This document shows, piece by piece, positions 8,711-18,225 of a DNA stretch of 64,000 nucleotides. The notes under the pieces were generated by a model. That model was not told the DNA's origin, ran no database searches, and was given only the letters and a program-made list of their open reading frames with translations. The first letter of the stretch is position 1, and each line of letters opens with the position of its first letter. Source of the DNA: Ramlibacter lithotrophicus (lineage in GTDB: Bacteria > Pseudomonadota > Gammaproteobacteria > Burkholderiales > Burkholderiaceae_C); NCBI RefSeq assembly GCF_012184415.1, contig NZ_VTOX01000002.1, positions 711,237 to 775,236 of the forward strand, in the 5' to 3' direction. The translations under genes and the position numbers were made by a program.

Positions 8711-10213
8711 ATGCAAGCGGCCCGGACCACGTCCACCGCGCTGGCGCCGAGCCGTGCCGAGCGCGGATTGAAGCTGCCTTTGCCGGGCAGCGCCGCCGTC
8801 CTCGCCTGTGGCGCCGTCCTGCTGGTGCTTCATGCGAGGAACGCCCTCGACAGCGACGAAGGCGTGATCCTCAACGGCGCCTGGAACCTGCTGCACGGGC
8901 GGGCGCTGTACACCGACTTCTTCGAGTTTCTGGCTCCGGGGAGCTTCTATCTCGTCCTGGCCGCCTGGAAGGTCTTCGGCAGCAGTTTTTGGGTCGCGAA
9001 GGGCCTCGCCCTGGCGGCCATCGCCGTGGCGACGGCTGGAATCGATCGCATCGTCCGGGAGTTGCCGGCGAAGCACGCGTCGGCCGCCGGCCCGGCCCTG
9101 GCCATCGCGCCGGTCCTGCTCTTCTGCTTCTTCACGGGCTACCTGCCGACCATCAATCACAACACGCTCCATCTGCCGTTCGCCGTCTGGGGCGCCTTCC
9201 TTGCGATCCGCGGCGTCCGGCGGATGTCCTGGCGTCACTGCGCCGCCGCCGGCTTCCTGTGCGGCATCGGCGCCTGGTTCCTGCAGCACCGGTCGGCGCT
9301 GATCGCTGCCGCGACGCTGTGCGTGCTGCTGCTGCTCGCCTGGCGGCGGCGCGGCCCTGGGTGGGCCAGGTGTTGCGCGGCGTATGCCGTCGGTGCCGTC
9401 GGCCCTGTCGCCGTCATGACGGCGTTCTGGGACGCCGGCCTGCTGTTCGAACACCTGATCGCCTTTCCGGCCGCGCGCTACCTGGAGGTGAACCGGATCG
9501 ATCCAACGCTGATCGCCTGCGCCACGAGCCTTGCACTCGGCGCCGCATGGCTGTTGCGCAGTGAGCTGGATGCCAGCGCGTGCTTGTTGCTGGCACTGTT
9601 GGGCGCACTGCTGCTGACCGCCTTCCAACGCCCCGATCTGAGCCACGTGACCTCGGCGCTGTGGCCCTTGTTGTGTCTGCTGCCCCGCGTGGCCAGCACC
9701 CCCGCGCGAACGCCGTCGGCCCGCTTGTGGCGCACATGGGTGGCGGCCGGCCTGGCGGCCCTGCCCGTTCCCCTGCTGCTCACCATGGCGGCCAACCCGG
9801 CCCTGTACCTCAACGATTGGACCCGGCACCCGGCGCTGCAGTACGTCCGGGACCACTGCCCGACCGCAGCGTCACTGTATGCAGGCCCGTTCGCGCCGGG
9901 ACTCTATTTCGAGACCGGCAAGCTCAATCCGACGCGCTACTCCGTGTTGCTGCCGAACTTCAACAGCGACGCGCAGTTTCGCGATGCGCTGCGCGACCTG
10001 CAGCAGAGCCGCCCGGCCTGCGCGATCACGAACTACCCGATGGTCGCCAAGTTCAGCCATACCCGCGACAACCCGGTCGACGCGTACCTCGCGGCCAACT
10101 ACGAAGTGGTCTTCGAGGCACGGCACAGGCAGGTCTGGATGGCCCGGACCGAAGCGGCGCCCGCGAAACCTCCTGTTGCGGCCACCCCTGCCGGCCCTGC
10201 CGCGGCCCCATAA
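8711..10213 (+). CDS. multi-pass membrane protein, ArnT/PMT-like GT-C family
   Basis: This 500-residue membrane protein has about ten helices. Its first external loop holds a DSDEG acidic motif and then GRALYTDFFEFLAPGSF, matching the layout of GT39/GT83-type glycosyltransferases that take sugar from a polyprenyl-phosphate donor. A soluble C-terminal region of about 120 residues follows the last helix. The start at 8711 is 11 bases after the gtrA-like stop. It is the second GT-C-like gene in this cluster, so at least two final transfer steps are possible. The acceptor is unknown; LPS, lipid A or a pilus subunit are all possible. Confidence 0.68.
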   Translation: MQAARTTSTALAPSRAERGLKLPLPGSAAVLACGAVLLVLHARNALDSDEGVILNGAWNLLHGRALYTDFFEFLAPGSFYLVLAAWKVFGSSFWVAKGLALAAIAVATAGIDRIVRELPAKHASAAGPALAIAPVLLFCFFTGYLPTINHNTLHLPFAVWGAFLAIRGVRRMSWRHCAAAGFLCGIGAWFLQHRSALIAAATLCVLLLLAWRRRGPGWARCCAAYAVGAVGPVAVMTAFWDAGLLFEHLIAFPAARYLEVNRIDPTLIACATSLALGAAWLLRSELDASACLLLALLGALLLTAFQRPDLSHVTSALWPLLCLLPRVASTPARTPSARLWRTWVAAGLAALPVPLLLTMAANPALYLNDWTRHPALQYVRDHCPTAASLYAGPFAPGLYFETGKLNPTRYSVLLPNFNSDAQFRDALRDLQQSRPACAITNYPMVAKFSHTRDNPVDAYLAANYEVVFEARHRQVWMARTEAAPAKPPVAATPAGPAAAP

Positions 10214-10233
10214 TCGGGCCGAAGGTCGAATCG

Positions 10234-10530
10234 ATGCGACATCGTCTTCTTCTCTGCATCTCGTCCGCCGCCATCGTCGGCGCGTGCGCTTCTTCGCCGG
10301 ACACCACGGCCATGGGCGCTGCCGAATCCACGTGTCGCGCCGCCGGCGCCGAGGCCCTCCTCGGCCGTCGGCTCGACGACATGGTGCTGGCCGAGGCCCT
10401 GCGCGGCTCCGGCGGATTGCGCACCCGCGTCATCCCGCCCGGCGGCGTCGTGACGATGGACCACGACCCGATGCGCCTGAACATCGAGCTGGACGACGCG
10501 GGCGTGATCCGGCGCATGCGCTGCGGATAG
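10234..10530 (+). CDS. peptidase inhibitor I78-family lipoprotein
   Basis: This 98-residue protein has a lipoprotein signal (lipobox VGAC, Cys at about 18). The C-terminal I78 signature is DPMRLNIELDDAGVIRRMRCG. Family members have been proposed to inhibit serine peptidases, by homology to an Aspergillus elastase inhibitor; the bacterial role is poorly established. A second Cys near the middle (ESTCRAAGAEALLG) and the terminal Cys could pair, as is usual in the family. The ATG lies 20 bases after the GT-C-like gene. It could be the last gene of that transcription unit. Confidence 0.75.
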   Translation: MRHRLLLCISSAAIVGACASSPDTTAMGAAESTCRAAGAEALLGRRLDDMVLAEALRGSGGLRTRVIPPGGVVTMDHDPMRLNIELDDAGVIRRMRCG

Positions 10531-11075
10531 GCGGCCTTTTCTCGCCCCGCGCAACTCCGCCGCGGTGCACGTGCCCTTGCGTTTTCGGCGTGACGTTTGT
10601 CCCGTCCGCGGCAGGGCGTCCCCTCACAGCAAATGAGGACGGTGCTCCTCTATCGGCGAGGAGCGTGCGCTCTCACACTGCCACAGCGGTCGGAACACCT
10701 GCACCACCACCGGTCCGGCCCCGGCGAGCCCCCACGTGGTCGCTCACGCTGGTGGACTTCACCGGCTTCGACCCTGCCACCCACGTCGTCTATATCGTGT
10801 GAGCTGCAGATGTAAGCGCTCGCAACGCACCGCAATGGAGCACCTTGCTGCTGCGCCTTGGGGAGCCGGAAGAATGGCTCAGGCCGTAGGGATACAGGCT
10901 GTTGCCATGTGGGACTGGTCTGACGCGCGTCGCCGCGGCAACATTGACGGAAATCAAGTTGCCGACTCGCAAGACGAGGCATTCACAAGAGCAGTCCCAC
11001 AAGAAGCTTGAAAGAAGGAATCGAGTAACCGCGGTCGGGCCGGGCGCGCCGTCACCGCATCAGCCGAGGGGAAAG
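10531..11075. other. gene-poor stretch with lower GC, nothing recognised
   Basis: About 545 bases without a convincing gene. Open frames here are short, lack family motifs and mostly have no ribosome site. From about 10800 to 11030 the GC content is visibly lower than in the surrounding genes. That may mark acquired or non-coding DNA. I looked for tRNA-like cloverleaves, transposase fragments and strong hairpins and saw none that I could defend. Confidence 0.4.
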
Positions 11076-11279
11076 ATGATGAGAGCGCGCATATGGGCCG
11101 CGAAGTCCTCCAACGGGGACGAGGAGGGCATCGAGTCCCGCTTCCCCGCGGGTACGCGCAGCGGCGAGGGTTCGCAGAGCCTGCACGTGTTCCTCGAAGC
11201 GGCGCGCAAGGCCCGCCTGCCCGCGGGCCTGCCGCTCCCGGGGCATCAGCGCCGGCACGAGCACGGCCGCAATGACTGA
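11076..11279 (+). CDS. possible small protein, unknown
   Basis: This 67-residue frame starts at ATGATG with GGGGAAAG directly upstream, which is a plausible ribosome site. It overlaps the following small gene by 8 bases. The protein is rich in Arg, Gly and Glu, with no membrane helix and no motif I recognise. It is included because of its start signal and the coupling to the next frame. It may equally be a chance frame, as the opposite strand is also open here. Confidence 0.25.
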   Translation: MMRARIWAAKSSNGDEEGIESRFPAGTRSGEGSQSLHVFLEAARKARLPAGLPLPGHQRRHEHGRND

Positions 11280-11481
11280 AACGCCCCAGGCGATCGCCGC
11301 CCGGGTTGCCGCGCTGGAGCAGCGCCTCCTGGTCGCCGTAGTGCAAGGTGACGACCTCGCCCGCATCCGCGCCCGCGGTGAGATCGCCCGCCTGAAGAGG
11401 CAGTTGGCCCCGGCCGCCGCCAGGCTCGCAGGCACCCGTCGGTCCACGCGCACCGCGGCGGCCGCGGCGCCGGCGCCCTGA
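11272..11481 (+). CDS. small helical hypothetical protein
   Basis: This 69-residue protein has a predicted long amphipathic helix (about residues 5-55; AIAARVAALEQRLL then ARIRARGEIARLKRQL) that could form a coiled coil, followed by an Ala/Pro-rich tail. Third codon positions are mostly G or C, as in the genuine genes nearby. The stop lies 17 bases from the convergent polA stop. No family was recognised. The opposite strand is also open, so the call is tentative. Confidence 0.45.
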   Translation: MTETPQAIAARVAALEQRLLVAVVQGDDLARIRARGEIARLKRQLAPAAARLAGTRRSTRTAAAAAPAP

Positions 11482-11498
11482 GGCACGGCGCGGCGCCG

Positions 11499-14339
11499 TC
11501 AGTGCGCCTTTTCCCAGTTGGCCCCGACGCCGATCTCCGCCAGCAGCGGCACGCGCAGTTGCGCGACGCCCGCCATCAGGCGCGGGATCTCGGCCCTGAT
11601 CCAGTCCACCTCGTCCTCGGGCACCTCGAACACCAGTTCGTCGTGCACCTGCATGATCATCTTCGTGCGCCGCTGCTGCGCGTCGAGCACGTCCTGCACG
11701 GCCACCATGCTCAGCTTGATCAGGTCGGCGGCGGTGCCTTGCATCGGCGCGTTGATGGCCGCCCGTTCGGCGCCGCCGCGGCGCGGCCCGTTGGGTGAAT
11801 TGATCTCGGGCAGGTACAGGCGCCGGCCGAACACGGTTTCGACATAGCCGCGGCTCTTCGCCGACAGCCGGGTCTCGTCCATGTACTGCTTGACGCCGGG
11901 GTAGCGCTCGAAATAGCGCTGGATGTAGTTCTTGGCGGCCGCGCCCTCGATGCCGAGGTTGCGCGCCAGCCCGAAGGCGCTCATGCCGTAGATCAGGCCG
12001 AAGTTGATCACCTTGGCATAGCGGCGCTGCTCGCTGGTCACCTGGTCCGGCGCCACGCCGAACACTTCGGATGCCGTCGCCCGGTGCACGTCCATGCCCT
12101 CGCGGAAGGCACGCAGCAGCGCCTCATCCTCGGACAGGTGCGCCATGATGCGCAGCTCGATCTGGCTGTAGTCCGCGCTGGCGATCAGGTGCCCGGGCGC
12201 CGCGATGAACGCCTCGCGCACGCGCCGGCCCTCCGGCGTCTTCACCGGGATGTTCTGCAGGTTCGGGTCGTTCGAACTGAGGCGTCCGGTCACCGCCACC
12301 GCCTGCGCGTAGTGCGTGTGCACGCGGCCGGTACGCGGATGGATCATCTGCGGCAGCTTGTCCGTGTAGGTGCCTTTCAGCTTGGACAGCCCTCGGTGTT
12401 CCAGCAGCTTCGCCGGCAGCGGATAGTCCTCGGCCAGCTTTTCCAGCACTTCCTCGTCGGTGCTCGGCACGCCGCTGGCCGTCTTCTTCACCACCGGCAG
12501 GCCCAGCTTGGTGAAGAGGATCTCGCCGATCTGCTTGGGCGAGCCCAGGTTGAACGGCTGCCCCGCCAGGTCGTGCGCCTCGCGTTCGAGCTGCATCATC
12601 CGCTGGCCCAGCTCGGCGCTCTGCCGCGCCAGCATCGCGCTGTCGATCAGCACGCCGTTGCGCTCCACGCGGTACAGCGTCTCGCTGCTCTTCATCTCCA
12701 GGTCGTAGATGAAGCGCAGCTTGCCGTCGGCCTGGAGCTTGGGCCATAGCGCCAGATGGACGTCCAGCGTCTGGTCCGAGTCCTCGCACGAATACTCGGC
12801 GGCCTTGTCCACGGGCACCTGGGCGAACGGGATCTGGTGCGCGCCCTTGCCGGCGATGTGCTCGTAGTCGATGCCGGTGCGCCCGAGGTGGCGTTCGGCC
12901 AGGCTGGCGAGCCCGTGCGGCTTGTGCACTTCCAGCACGTAGCTTTGCAGCATCGTGTCGTGGGCATAGCCGCGCACCTCGATGCCATGGTTGGCGAAGA
13001 CGTGGCGGTCGTACTTGACGTGCTGGCCGAGCTTGGCCCGGTCCGGGTTCTCCAGCCACGGCTTCAGCCGCGCCAGCGCCTCCTCGCGCGGCAACTGGTC
13101 GGGCGCGTCGCCGTAGCTGTGCGCCAGCGGCAGGTAGGCGGCGACGCCAGGCTGCACGCTGAACGACAGCCCGATGATCTCGGCCTGCATCTCATCGAGC
13201 GAACTGGTCTCGGTGTCGAGGGCCACCAGCTCCGCGGCCTCGATCTTCGCCAGCCATTCGTCGAACTGGGCCCAGGTGAAGATGGTGTCGTACTGCAGGT
13301 TGGTCACCTGCGACCGGCTCGTGAGGTCGGGATCCTGGAACCCGGGCCCGTCGCCGGTGCCCACCTTCTTCTGGCGCCGGTGTTCCTCGATCAGCTCCGG
13401 CGGCACGTCGTGCACCTCGAGCTGCTTCGCCAGCCCCTTGAAGCCGTAGCGCTCGTAGAACGCCTTCAGCGCCTCCGTGTCCTGTCCGTCGACGACCTTC
13501 AGGTCCTCGAGTTCGGGCAGGCCGGGAATGTGGTCGGCCAGCTCGCAGTCCTTGCGGATCGTCAGCAGCTCGCGCCCCCTGGGCAGCCAGTCCAGCGCGC
13601 GCCGCAGGTGCTCGCCGACGGCGCCCTTCACTTCCGCGGCCCGCTCGATCAGCGCGTCGAGCGACCCGTATTCCTGCAGCAGCTTGACGGCGGTCTTCGG
13701 TCCGACCTTGTCGACGCCGGGCACGTTGTCCACTGCGTCGCCGACCAGCGCCTGGTAGTCCACCATCAGCCGCGGCGGCACGCCGAACTCCGCCTCGACG
13801 CCGGCGACGTCGCGCTTGCGGTCGTTCATGGTGTCGATCACGGTGACGTGCTCGTTGACCAGTTGCGAGAGGTCCTTGTCGCCGCTGGAGATCACGGTCT
13901 CGATGCCGCGCTCGGTGGCCATGCAGGCCAGCGTGCCGATCACGTCGTCGGCCTCCACGCCGGGCACGTTCAGCACCTTCCATCCGAGCAGCCGCACCAC
14001 CTCGTGGATGGCATCGATCTGCGTGCGCAGGTCGGGCGGCATCGGCGAACGCGTGGCCTTGTATTCGGGATAGATGTCGTCGCGGAAGGTCTTGCCGGGC
14101 GCGTCGAACACGCACGCGACATAGTCGGCGCGCACGTCGCGGCGCAGCTTCTGCAGCATGTTGATCATGCCGCGGATGGCGCCGGTGGCCGGGCTGGCGG
14201 GGTCGCCCGGCACCGCCCGCAGGTCGGGCATCGCGTGGAAGGCGCGGTACAGGTAGCTGGATCCGTCGACCAGCAGCAGCACCTTGGGGCCCCCGGTGTC
14301 CGTCTGTGGCTCGTGGCTCGTCTCGGTCATGGGCGGCAT
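11499..14339 (-). CDS. polA: DNA polymerase I
   Basis: This 946-residue three-domain DNA polymerase I is used in Okazaki fragment maturation and excision repair. The 5'-3' nuclease domain covers about residues 15-305 (start [17 protein letters not shown]). The 3'-5' exonuclease domain keeps its acidic pair in [10 protein letters not shown], so proofreading should work. The polymerase domain shows motif A ([13 protein letters not shown]), motif B ([14 protein letters not shown]) and motif C (QVHDELVFE). A second in-frame ATG lies at 14330, and neither start has a strong ribosome site. The gene diverges from the DUF2782 protein and thrB, a neighbourhood also known from Pseudomonas. Confidence 0.97.
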   Translation of the reverse strand: MPPMTETSHEPQTDTGGPKVLLLVDGSSYLYRAFHAMPDLRAVPGDPASPATGAIRGMINMLQKLRRDVRADYVACVFDAPGKTFRDDIYPEYKATRSPMPPDLRTQIDAIHEVVRLLGWKVLNVPGVEADDVIGTLACMATERGIETVISSGDKDLSQLVNEHVTVIDTMNDRKRDVAGVEAEFGVPPRLMVDYQALVGDAVDNVPGVDKVGPKTAVKLLQEYGSLDALIERAAEVKGAVGEHLRRALDWLPRGRELLTIRKDCELADHIPGLPELEDLKVVDGQDTEALKAFYERYGFKGLAKQLEVHDVPPELIEEHRRQKKVGTGDGPGFQDPDLTSRSQVTNLQYDTIFTWAQFDEWLAKIEAAELVALDTETSSLDEMQAEIIGLSFSVQPGVAAYLPLAHSYGDAPDQLPREEALARLKPWLENPDRAKLGQHVKYDRHVFANHGIEVRGYAHDTMLQSYVLEVHKPHGLASLAERHLGRTGIDYEHIAGKGAHQIPFAQVPVDKAAEYSCEDSDQTLDVHLALWPKLQADGKLRFIYDLEMKSSETLYRVERNGVLIDSAMLARQSAELGQRMMQLEREAHDLAGQPFNLGSPKQIGEILFTKLGLPVVKKTASGVPSTDEEVLEKLAEDYPLPAKLLEHRGLSKLKGTYTDKLPQMIHPRTGRVHTHYAQAVAVTGRLSSNDPNLQNIPVKTPEGRRVREAFIAAPGHLIASADYSQIELRIMAHLSEDEALLRAFREGMDVHRATASEVFGVAPDQVTSEQRRYAKVINFGLIYGMSAFGLARNLGIEGAAAKNYIQRYFERYPGVKQYMDETRLSAKSRGYVETVFGRRLYLPEINSPNGPRRGGAERAAINAPMQGTAADLIKLSMVAVQDVLDAQQRRTKMIMQVHDELVFEVPEDEVDWIRAEIPRLMAGVAQLRVPLLAEIGVGANWEKAH

Positions 14340-14388
14340 TGTGCCTGCGCGGCACGTGTCGACGTCCGCGGCGGCACGTCGGCCCGCC

Positions 14389-14394
14389 TACAAT
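14389..14394 (+). promoter_or_regulatory. -10 box (TACAAT) for a possibly leaderless mRNA
   Basis: TACAAT lies in the 61-base gap between divergent polA and the DUF2782 gene. Seven bases below it is base 14401, which is the A of the ATG. If transcription starts there the message has no leader. No convincing -35 hexamer was found 16-18 bases upstream. Confidence 0.35.
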
Positions 14395-14400
14395 TGCGCC

Positions 14401-14739
14401 ATGCGCGCGCGATTCCTGCTCCTTCCGGCCGTTTCGGCCCTCACGGCCGCCACGGCGGCCCTGGCCCAGGCGCCCGCCGCGCCCCTCGTGCAGGATTCGC
14501 CGGCGCTCGAGGGCCGCAGGAACCAGCGCGTCGAGCGCATCCACGTCGAGGACGCGGCCGTGAGCATCGACGAGGTGCGCTACGGCGGCCAGACGCAGAG
14601 CATCACCGTGCAGCCCAAGGCCAACGTGCCCGAATACGAGATCCAACCCACCGACCTGGGCCGCAGCCGTCCCGCCGACCACCGCGACGGCATGAGCAGC
14701 GCCACCGGCAAGCGGGTCTGGAACGTCTTCAAGTTCTGA
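14401..14739 (+). CDS. DUF2782-family exported protein
   Basis: This 112-residue protein has a cleavable signal peptide (about residues 1-23, ending ALAQA). It is followed by a small domain with [19 protein letters not shown] and a C-terminal tail ending WNVFKF. It matches the DUF2782 family in size, and the family is found next to polA and thrB in other Proteobacteria. Its function is unknown. The thrB start is only 2 bases after the stop, so the two genes are probably co-transcribed. Confidence 0.7.
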   Translation: MRARFLLLPAVSALTAATAALAQAPAAPLVQDSPALEGRRNQRVERIHVEDAAVSIDEVRYGGQTQSITVQPKANVPEYEIQPTDLGRSRPADHRDGMSSATGKRVWNVFKF

Positions 14740-14741
14740 TC

Positions 14742-15728
14742 GTGGCGGTCTTCACCGAAGTCTCGGAGCGCGAGGCCGGCGAACTGGTGCACCGGCTGCA
14801 GCTGGGCGAGCTGCGCGAGCTGCGCGGCATCCAGGGCGGCATCGAGAACACCAATTACTTCCTGACCACCGAGCAGGACGGCGCGCGCCAGGAATACGTG
14901 CTGACGCTGTTCGAGCGGCTCACCGCGGAGCAGCTGCCGTTCTACCTGTACCTGATGAAGCACCTGGCGCGGCACGGCATTCCGGTGCCCGATCCGCATG
15001 CGCTGGCCGGCAGCGCCGGCAAGGACGAGGAGCACGGCCAGCTGCTGCACCGGGTCGCCGGCAAGCCGGCCGCAGTGGTGGACCGCCTGCGCGGCGCAAG
15101 CGTCCTCGATCCCGGGCCCGCGCACTGCGCCGCCGTCGGCGCGATGCTGGCGCGCATGCACCTGGCGGCGCGCGACTATCCCCGCCACCAGCCCAACCTG
15201 CGCGGCCTGGCGTGGTGGAACGAGACGGTGCCGGTGGTGCTGCCGCACACGACGCCGGAGCAGGCGGCCCTCCTGCGCAGCGAACTCGCGTTCCAGAACC
15301 ATGTGGCCGAGGGATCGCTCTACGCCGCCCTGCCGCGCGGGCCTGTCCACGCCGACCTGTTCCGCGACAACGTGATGTTCGAGGACGGGCGCCTGACCGG
15401 CTTCTTCGATTTCTATTTCGCGGGCGTCGACACCTGGCTGTTCGACATCGCCGTGTGCCTCAACGACTGGTGCGTCGACCTGTCCGCCGGCGCCCACGAC
15501 CAGGCACGGGCCGCGGCCTTCCTGGACGCTTATGGCGGCGTGCGGCCCCTGGCGGCTGCCGAGCGCCGCCTGCTGCCGGCCATGCTGCGCGCCGGGGCGC
15601 TGCGCTTCTGGATCTCGCGACTGTGGGACTTCCACCTGCCGCGCGAGGCGGCGCTGCTGCAGCCGCACGACCCGTCCCACTTCGAACGGGTGCTGCGCCA
15701 GCGCGTCGCGCACCCGCCGCTCGCCTGA
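14742..15728 (+). CDS. thrB: homoserine kinase (ThrB, aminoglycoside-phosphotransferase fold)
   Basis: This 328-residue enzyme phosphorylates homoserine for threonine synthesis. It belongs to the choline/aminoglycoside kinase fold used by Pseudomonas and Burkholderia, not to the GHMP kinase type. Evidence is the N-terminal GGIENTNYF, the catalytic loop [14 protein letters not shown], the metal-binding FFDFYFAG and a C-terminal [12 protein letters not shown]. The start is a GTG giving MAVFTEVS, which fits the family N-terminus. The frame is open far upstream only as an antisense shadow of polA. The gene follows the DUF2782 gene by 2 bases. Confidence 0.93.
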   Translation: MAVFTEVSEREAGELVHRLQLGELRELRGIQGGIENTNYFLTTEQDGARQEYVLTLFERLTAEQLPFYLYLMKHLARHGIPVPDPHALAGSAGKDEEHGQLLHRVAGKPAAVVDRLRGASVLDPGPAHCAAVGAMLARMHLAARDYPRHQPNLRGLAWWNETVPVVLPHTTPEQAALLRSELAFQNHVAEGSLYAALPRGPVHADLFRDNVMFEDGRLTGFFDFYFAGVDTWLFDIAVCLNDWCVDLSAGAHDQARAAAFLDAYGGVRPLAAAERRLLPAMLRAGALRFWISRLWDFHLPREAALLQPHDPSHFERVLRQRVAHPPLA

Positions 15729-15732
15729 GGGC

Positions 15733-16488
15733 ATGAAGCTCAACATCGTCCCCGCCCGCACCGGCCTGCAGTGGATCAAGCTGGGGGTGCGCACCTTCCT
15801 GCGGCAACCGCTCGCACTGGCCGGCCTGTTCTTCATGTACATGACGGTGGTGATCGTCATTGCGCAGGTTCCCGTCATCGGCGTCTTCATCGGCGGGCTG
15901 CTGGTGCCGGCTGCCACGCTCGGCCTGATGGCGGCGACCGAGGAGGCGACCAAGGGCCGGTTCCCGATGCCGTCGGTGCTGCTCAGCGCGTTCCGCGCCG
16001 GCCGCCAGCGCGTGCGCGCGATGCTGGTGCTGGGCCTGGTCTACACCATCGCCTCCTGGCTCGTGACACGGCTGGCGGCGCTGCTCTTCGGCGAACCGGA
16101 CCCGGGGATGCAGATCGACGGCGCGGCGATCCTGGCGCTGGCGCTGCACATCCCTCTCTTCCTCATGTTCTGGCATGCGCCAGCGCTGGTGCACTGGCAT
16201 GGCGTCACGCCGGCCAAGAGCCTGTTCTTCAGCCTGGTGGCCTGCCTGCGGAACTTCGGCGCGTATTTCGTCTACGGGCTGGGCTGGCTGGGCCTGTTCA
16301 TCGCGACCGGCATGCTGTTCGCGTTGATCGGCGGCATGCTGGGCGGCGCGGGCATGGCACGCGCCGTCATGATGCCGCTGGCGCTGCTGCTCGCCGCGAT
16401 GTTCTCGACGTCGATCTACTTCACGTTCCGCGACAGCTTCGTCGCGACCGGCGAACCCGGCGAAGACCAGCACCAGGAAGCACCATGA
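15733..16488 (+). CDS. BPSS1780-type inner-membrane protein
   Basis: This 251-residue integral membrane protein has about six helices and few charged loops. It resembles the BPSS1780 family of hypothetical membrane proteins that sits next to thrB in Burkholderiales (LNIVPARTGLQWIKLG at the N-terminus). Its function is not known. The ATG is 4 bases after the thrB stop, and its end overlaps the next gene by 4 bases, so it is part of a co-transcribed run. Confidence 0.7.
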   Translation: MKLNIVPARTGLQWIKLGVRTFLRQPLALAGLFFMYMTVVIVIAQVPVIGVFIGGLLVPAATLGLMAATEEATKGRFPMPSVLLSAFRAGRQRVRAMLVLGLVYTIASWLVTRLAALLFGEPDPGMQIDGAAILALALHIPLFLMFWHAPALVHWHGVTPAKSLFFSLVACLRNFGAYFVYGLGWLGLFIATGMLFALIGGMLGGAGMARAVMMPLALLLAAMFSTSIYFTFRDSFVATGEPGEDQHQEAP

Positions 16489-17225
16489 ACCATGTCCTGC
16501 AAGGCCGCCGCGAGTCCGAGCTGCAGTGGTTCCGCCGCCGCGGCTTCCTGGCGGCCGCTGCCGCGTGGACCGGGCTGGGCGGCTTCGGCGCGGCGCAGGC
16601 GCAGGCCCGCAGCAACATCGTCGAGCTGCAGGGCGATGCGCTGCTCAACGGCCGGCGGCTGCATCCGGGCCAGACGATCCAGACCGGCGACTCGGTGCAG
16701 ACCGGTCCCGGATCGCACCTGGTCTTCGCCGTCGGCGACTCGTCGTTCCTGGTGCGGCAGAACTCCCAGCTCACCGTCGCACGCGGCCCGACGCTGTTCG
16801 CCGTCAGCGTGCTGCGGCTGGTCACCGGCGCGGTCGCCAGCGTCTGGGGCCGGGGCCAGCAGCGCCGCATCGTCACGCCGACGCTCACGGCCGGCATTCG
16901 CGGCACCGGCGCGTACACCGAGGTGTTCGCGGCGCAGGACAATCGCACCTACTTCTGCAACTGCTACGGCACGATCGACATGGCGGCCGGCGCCGACCGC
17001 GCCGTGTCGGTGTCGCAGTACCACCAGTCGTTCTGGGGCGAGCCGCAGCCGCGCGACGGCCGCTCGCTCACGCCCGCCCGCGCCATCAACCACAGCGACG
17101 AGGAACTCGAATTCCTCGCCCGGCTGGCCGGCCAGCGCACCGCCTGGCAGGTGATGGGCCGCCGCGGTTCCAAGGACGGCAGCGGCACGCTCGATCCGTA
17201 CGGCGCGCCGGCACAGCCGCGATAG
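16485..17225 (+). CDS. FecR-like periplasmic protein with twin-arginine signal
   Basis: This 246-residue protein begins with a basic segment and a hydrophobic stretch (FRRRGFLAAAAAW) that looks like a twin-arginine export signal, ending near AQAQA (about residue 41). The mature part has the FecR-type beta-sandwich pattern: GDALLNGRRLHPGQTIQTGD, then LVFAVGDSSFLVR. It is a short stand-alone FecR-like domain, with no membrane anti-sigma region and no sigma factor nearby. It is unlikely to be a true iron-signalling FecR. A CNCYG segment holds two cysteines. It overlaps the upstream membrane-protein gene by ATGA. Confidence 0.68.
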   Translation: MNHVLQGRRESELQWFRRRGFLAAAAAWTGLGGFGAAQAQARSNIVELQGDALLNGRRLHPGQTIQTGDSVQTGPGSHLVFAVGDSSFLVRQNSQLTVARGPTLFAVSVLRLVTGAVASVWGRGQQRRIVTPTLTAGIRGTGAYTEVFAAQDNRTYFCNCYGTIDMAAGADRAVSVSQYHQSFWGEPQPRDGRSLTPARAINHSDEELEFLARLAGQRTAWQVMGRRGSKDGSGTLDPYGAPAQPR

Positions 17226-17237
17226 GCGCGGGACACG

Positions 17238-18089
17238 CTAGAAGGCGCCGCCGGGTTCTTCCAGCCGGTGCGCCAGCGCGACCATCTGCGGCCGCACCTC
17301 GCGCAGCAGGTAGTCGGGCGACAGGTTGAAGCCCGGGCCGCCGCAGTTGATGGCCATCACGGAACGTCCGCCAGGCGCATGGAAGGCGATGGCGATCGCG
17401 TTGACGTCCTTCTGCCATTCGCCGAACGAGGTGCACACGCCCAGTTCCCTGTACTCGGCCAGCGCGCGCTCGATGCCGGTGCGCACCTGCGGCCAGCCCT
17501 TGGGATCGCGGTCGCGGATGCGGTCCAGCAACGCGGTGCGCTGCGCCTCGCTGCAGCGCGCGAGATACGCCCGGCCCATCGCCGTCGTCGCCACCGGAAT
17601 CCGTGAGCCGACGTCGAGGCTCAGCGTCAGCGCCGACTCGCTGCGGCAGTTCTCCACGTAGATCATGCTCAGGCGGTCGCGCATGCCCAGCGACACCATC
17701 GCCTGCGAGCGGTCGGCCAGTTCCTGCATCAGCGGCCGCGCGAGCTGGCGCACGTCCATGCGCGCCAGCATCGTGCTGCCGAGCGCCAGCACCGCGCTGC
17801 CCAGCCGGTAGCCGCCGTTGCCGTGGCCGTCGTCGGCATGCTCCAGGTAGCCTTGCTTGGTCAGCGTGTAGGTCAGGCGCGAGATCGTCGACTTGGGCAG
17901 CCCGCAGCGGCGCGCCAGCTCCTGGTTGCCCAGCATGCGGTCGCGCGAGCGGAACGCACTGAGCACTTCCAGTCCCCGCGCCAGCGCCGTCACGAAGTGG
18001 CGGTCGGCCTTGGCGTTGATCGGACGCCTGGCCGGCTTGACGCCCTCTGGCTGGGCGGGTCGAACGGAGAGCGGGGCGAGGTTCTGCAT
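17238..18089 (-). CDS. IclR-family transcriptional regulator
   Basis: This 283-residue regulator has an N-terminal winged helix-turn-helix (about residues 35-95, with LARRCGLPKSTISRLTYTL as recognition region) and a C-terminal IclR effector domain (about 110-280). GGAAG 7 bases upstream supports the ATG at 18089. It lies 136 bases downstream of the YeeE/YedE transporter gene on the same strand, so it may regulate or be co-transcribed with the sulfur genes. IclR proteins more often control aromatic or small-acid catabolism, and the effector is unknown. Confidence 0.88.
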   Translation of the reverse strand: MQNLAPLSVRPAQPEGVKPARRPINAKADRHFVTALARGLEVLSAFRSRDRMLGNQELARRCGLPKSTISRLTYTLTKQGYLEHADDGHGNGGYRLGSAVLALGSTMLARMDVRQLARPLMQELADRSQAMVSLGMRDRLSMIYVENCRSESALTLSLDVGSRIPVATTAMGRAYLARCSEAQRTALLDRIRDRDPKGWPQVRTGIERALAEYRELGVCTSFGEWQKDVNAIAIAFHAPGGRSVMAINCGGPGFNLSPDYLLREVRPQMVALAHRLEEPGGAF

Positions 18090-18225
18090 GTCGGAACTTC
18101 CGGACGGGGACGACTCAGGGTTACACCTGAGGCACCATTGTGCCGGAAAGACGGGCGCCGGATTCTGGAATGCAGAACCGGGGCGACACGCACGATATGG
18201 CAGGAACGCGCACCGCGCACCCGCG

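Noticed and set aside
11052..11486. A 144-codon minus-strand frame opposite two small plus-strand frames
   Set aside because: No ribosome site or family and a very Arg/Ala-rich product; the plus-strand frames have better start signals and codon pattern.
12756..15728. A 990-codon open frame on the plus strand covering much of polA's antisense side and thrB
   Set aside because: Only the last 328 codons have a protein family (ThrB). The upstream part is an antisense shadow of polA, common in GC-rich DNA.
16485..17225. A sigma-factor/FecR iron-signalling pair
   Set aside because: There is no ECF sigma factor or TonB receptor nearby, and the protein lacks the anti-sigma region.
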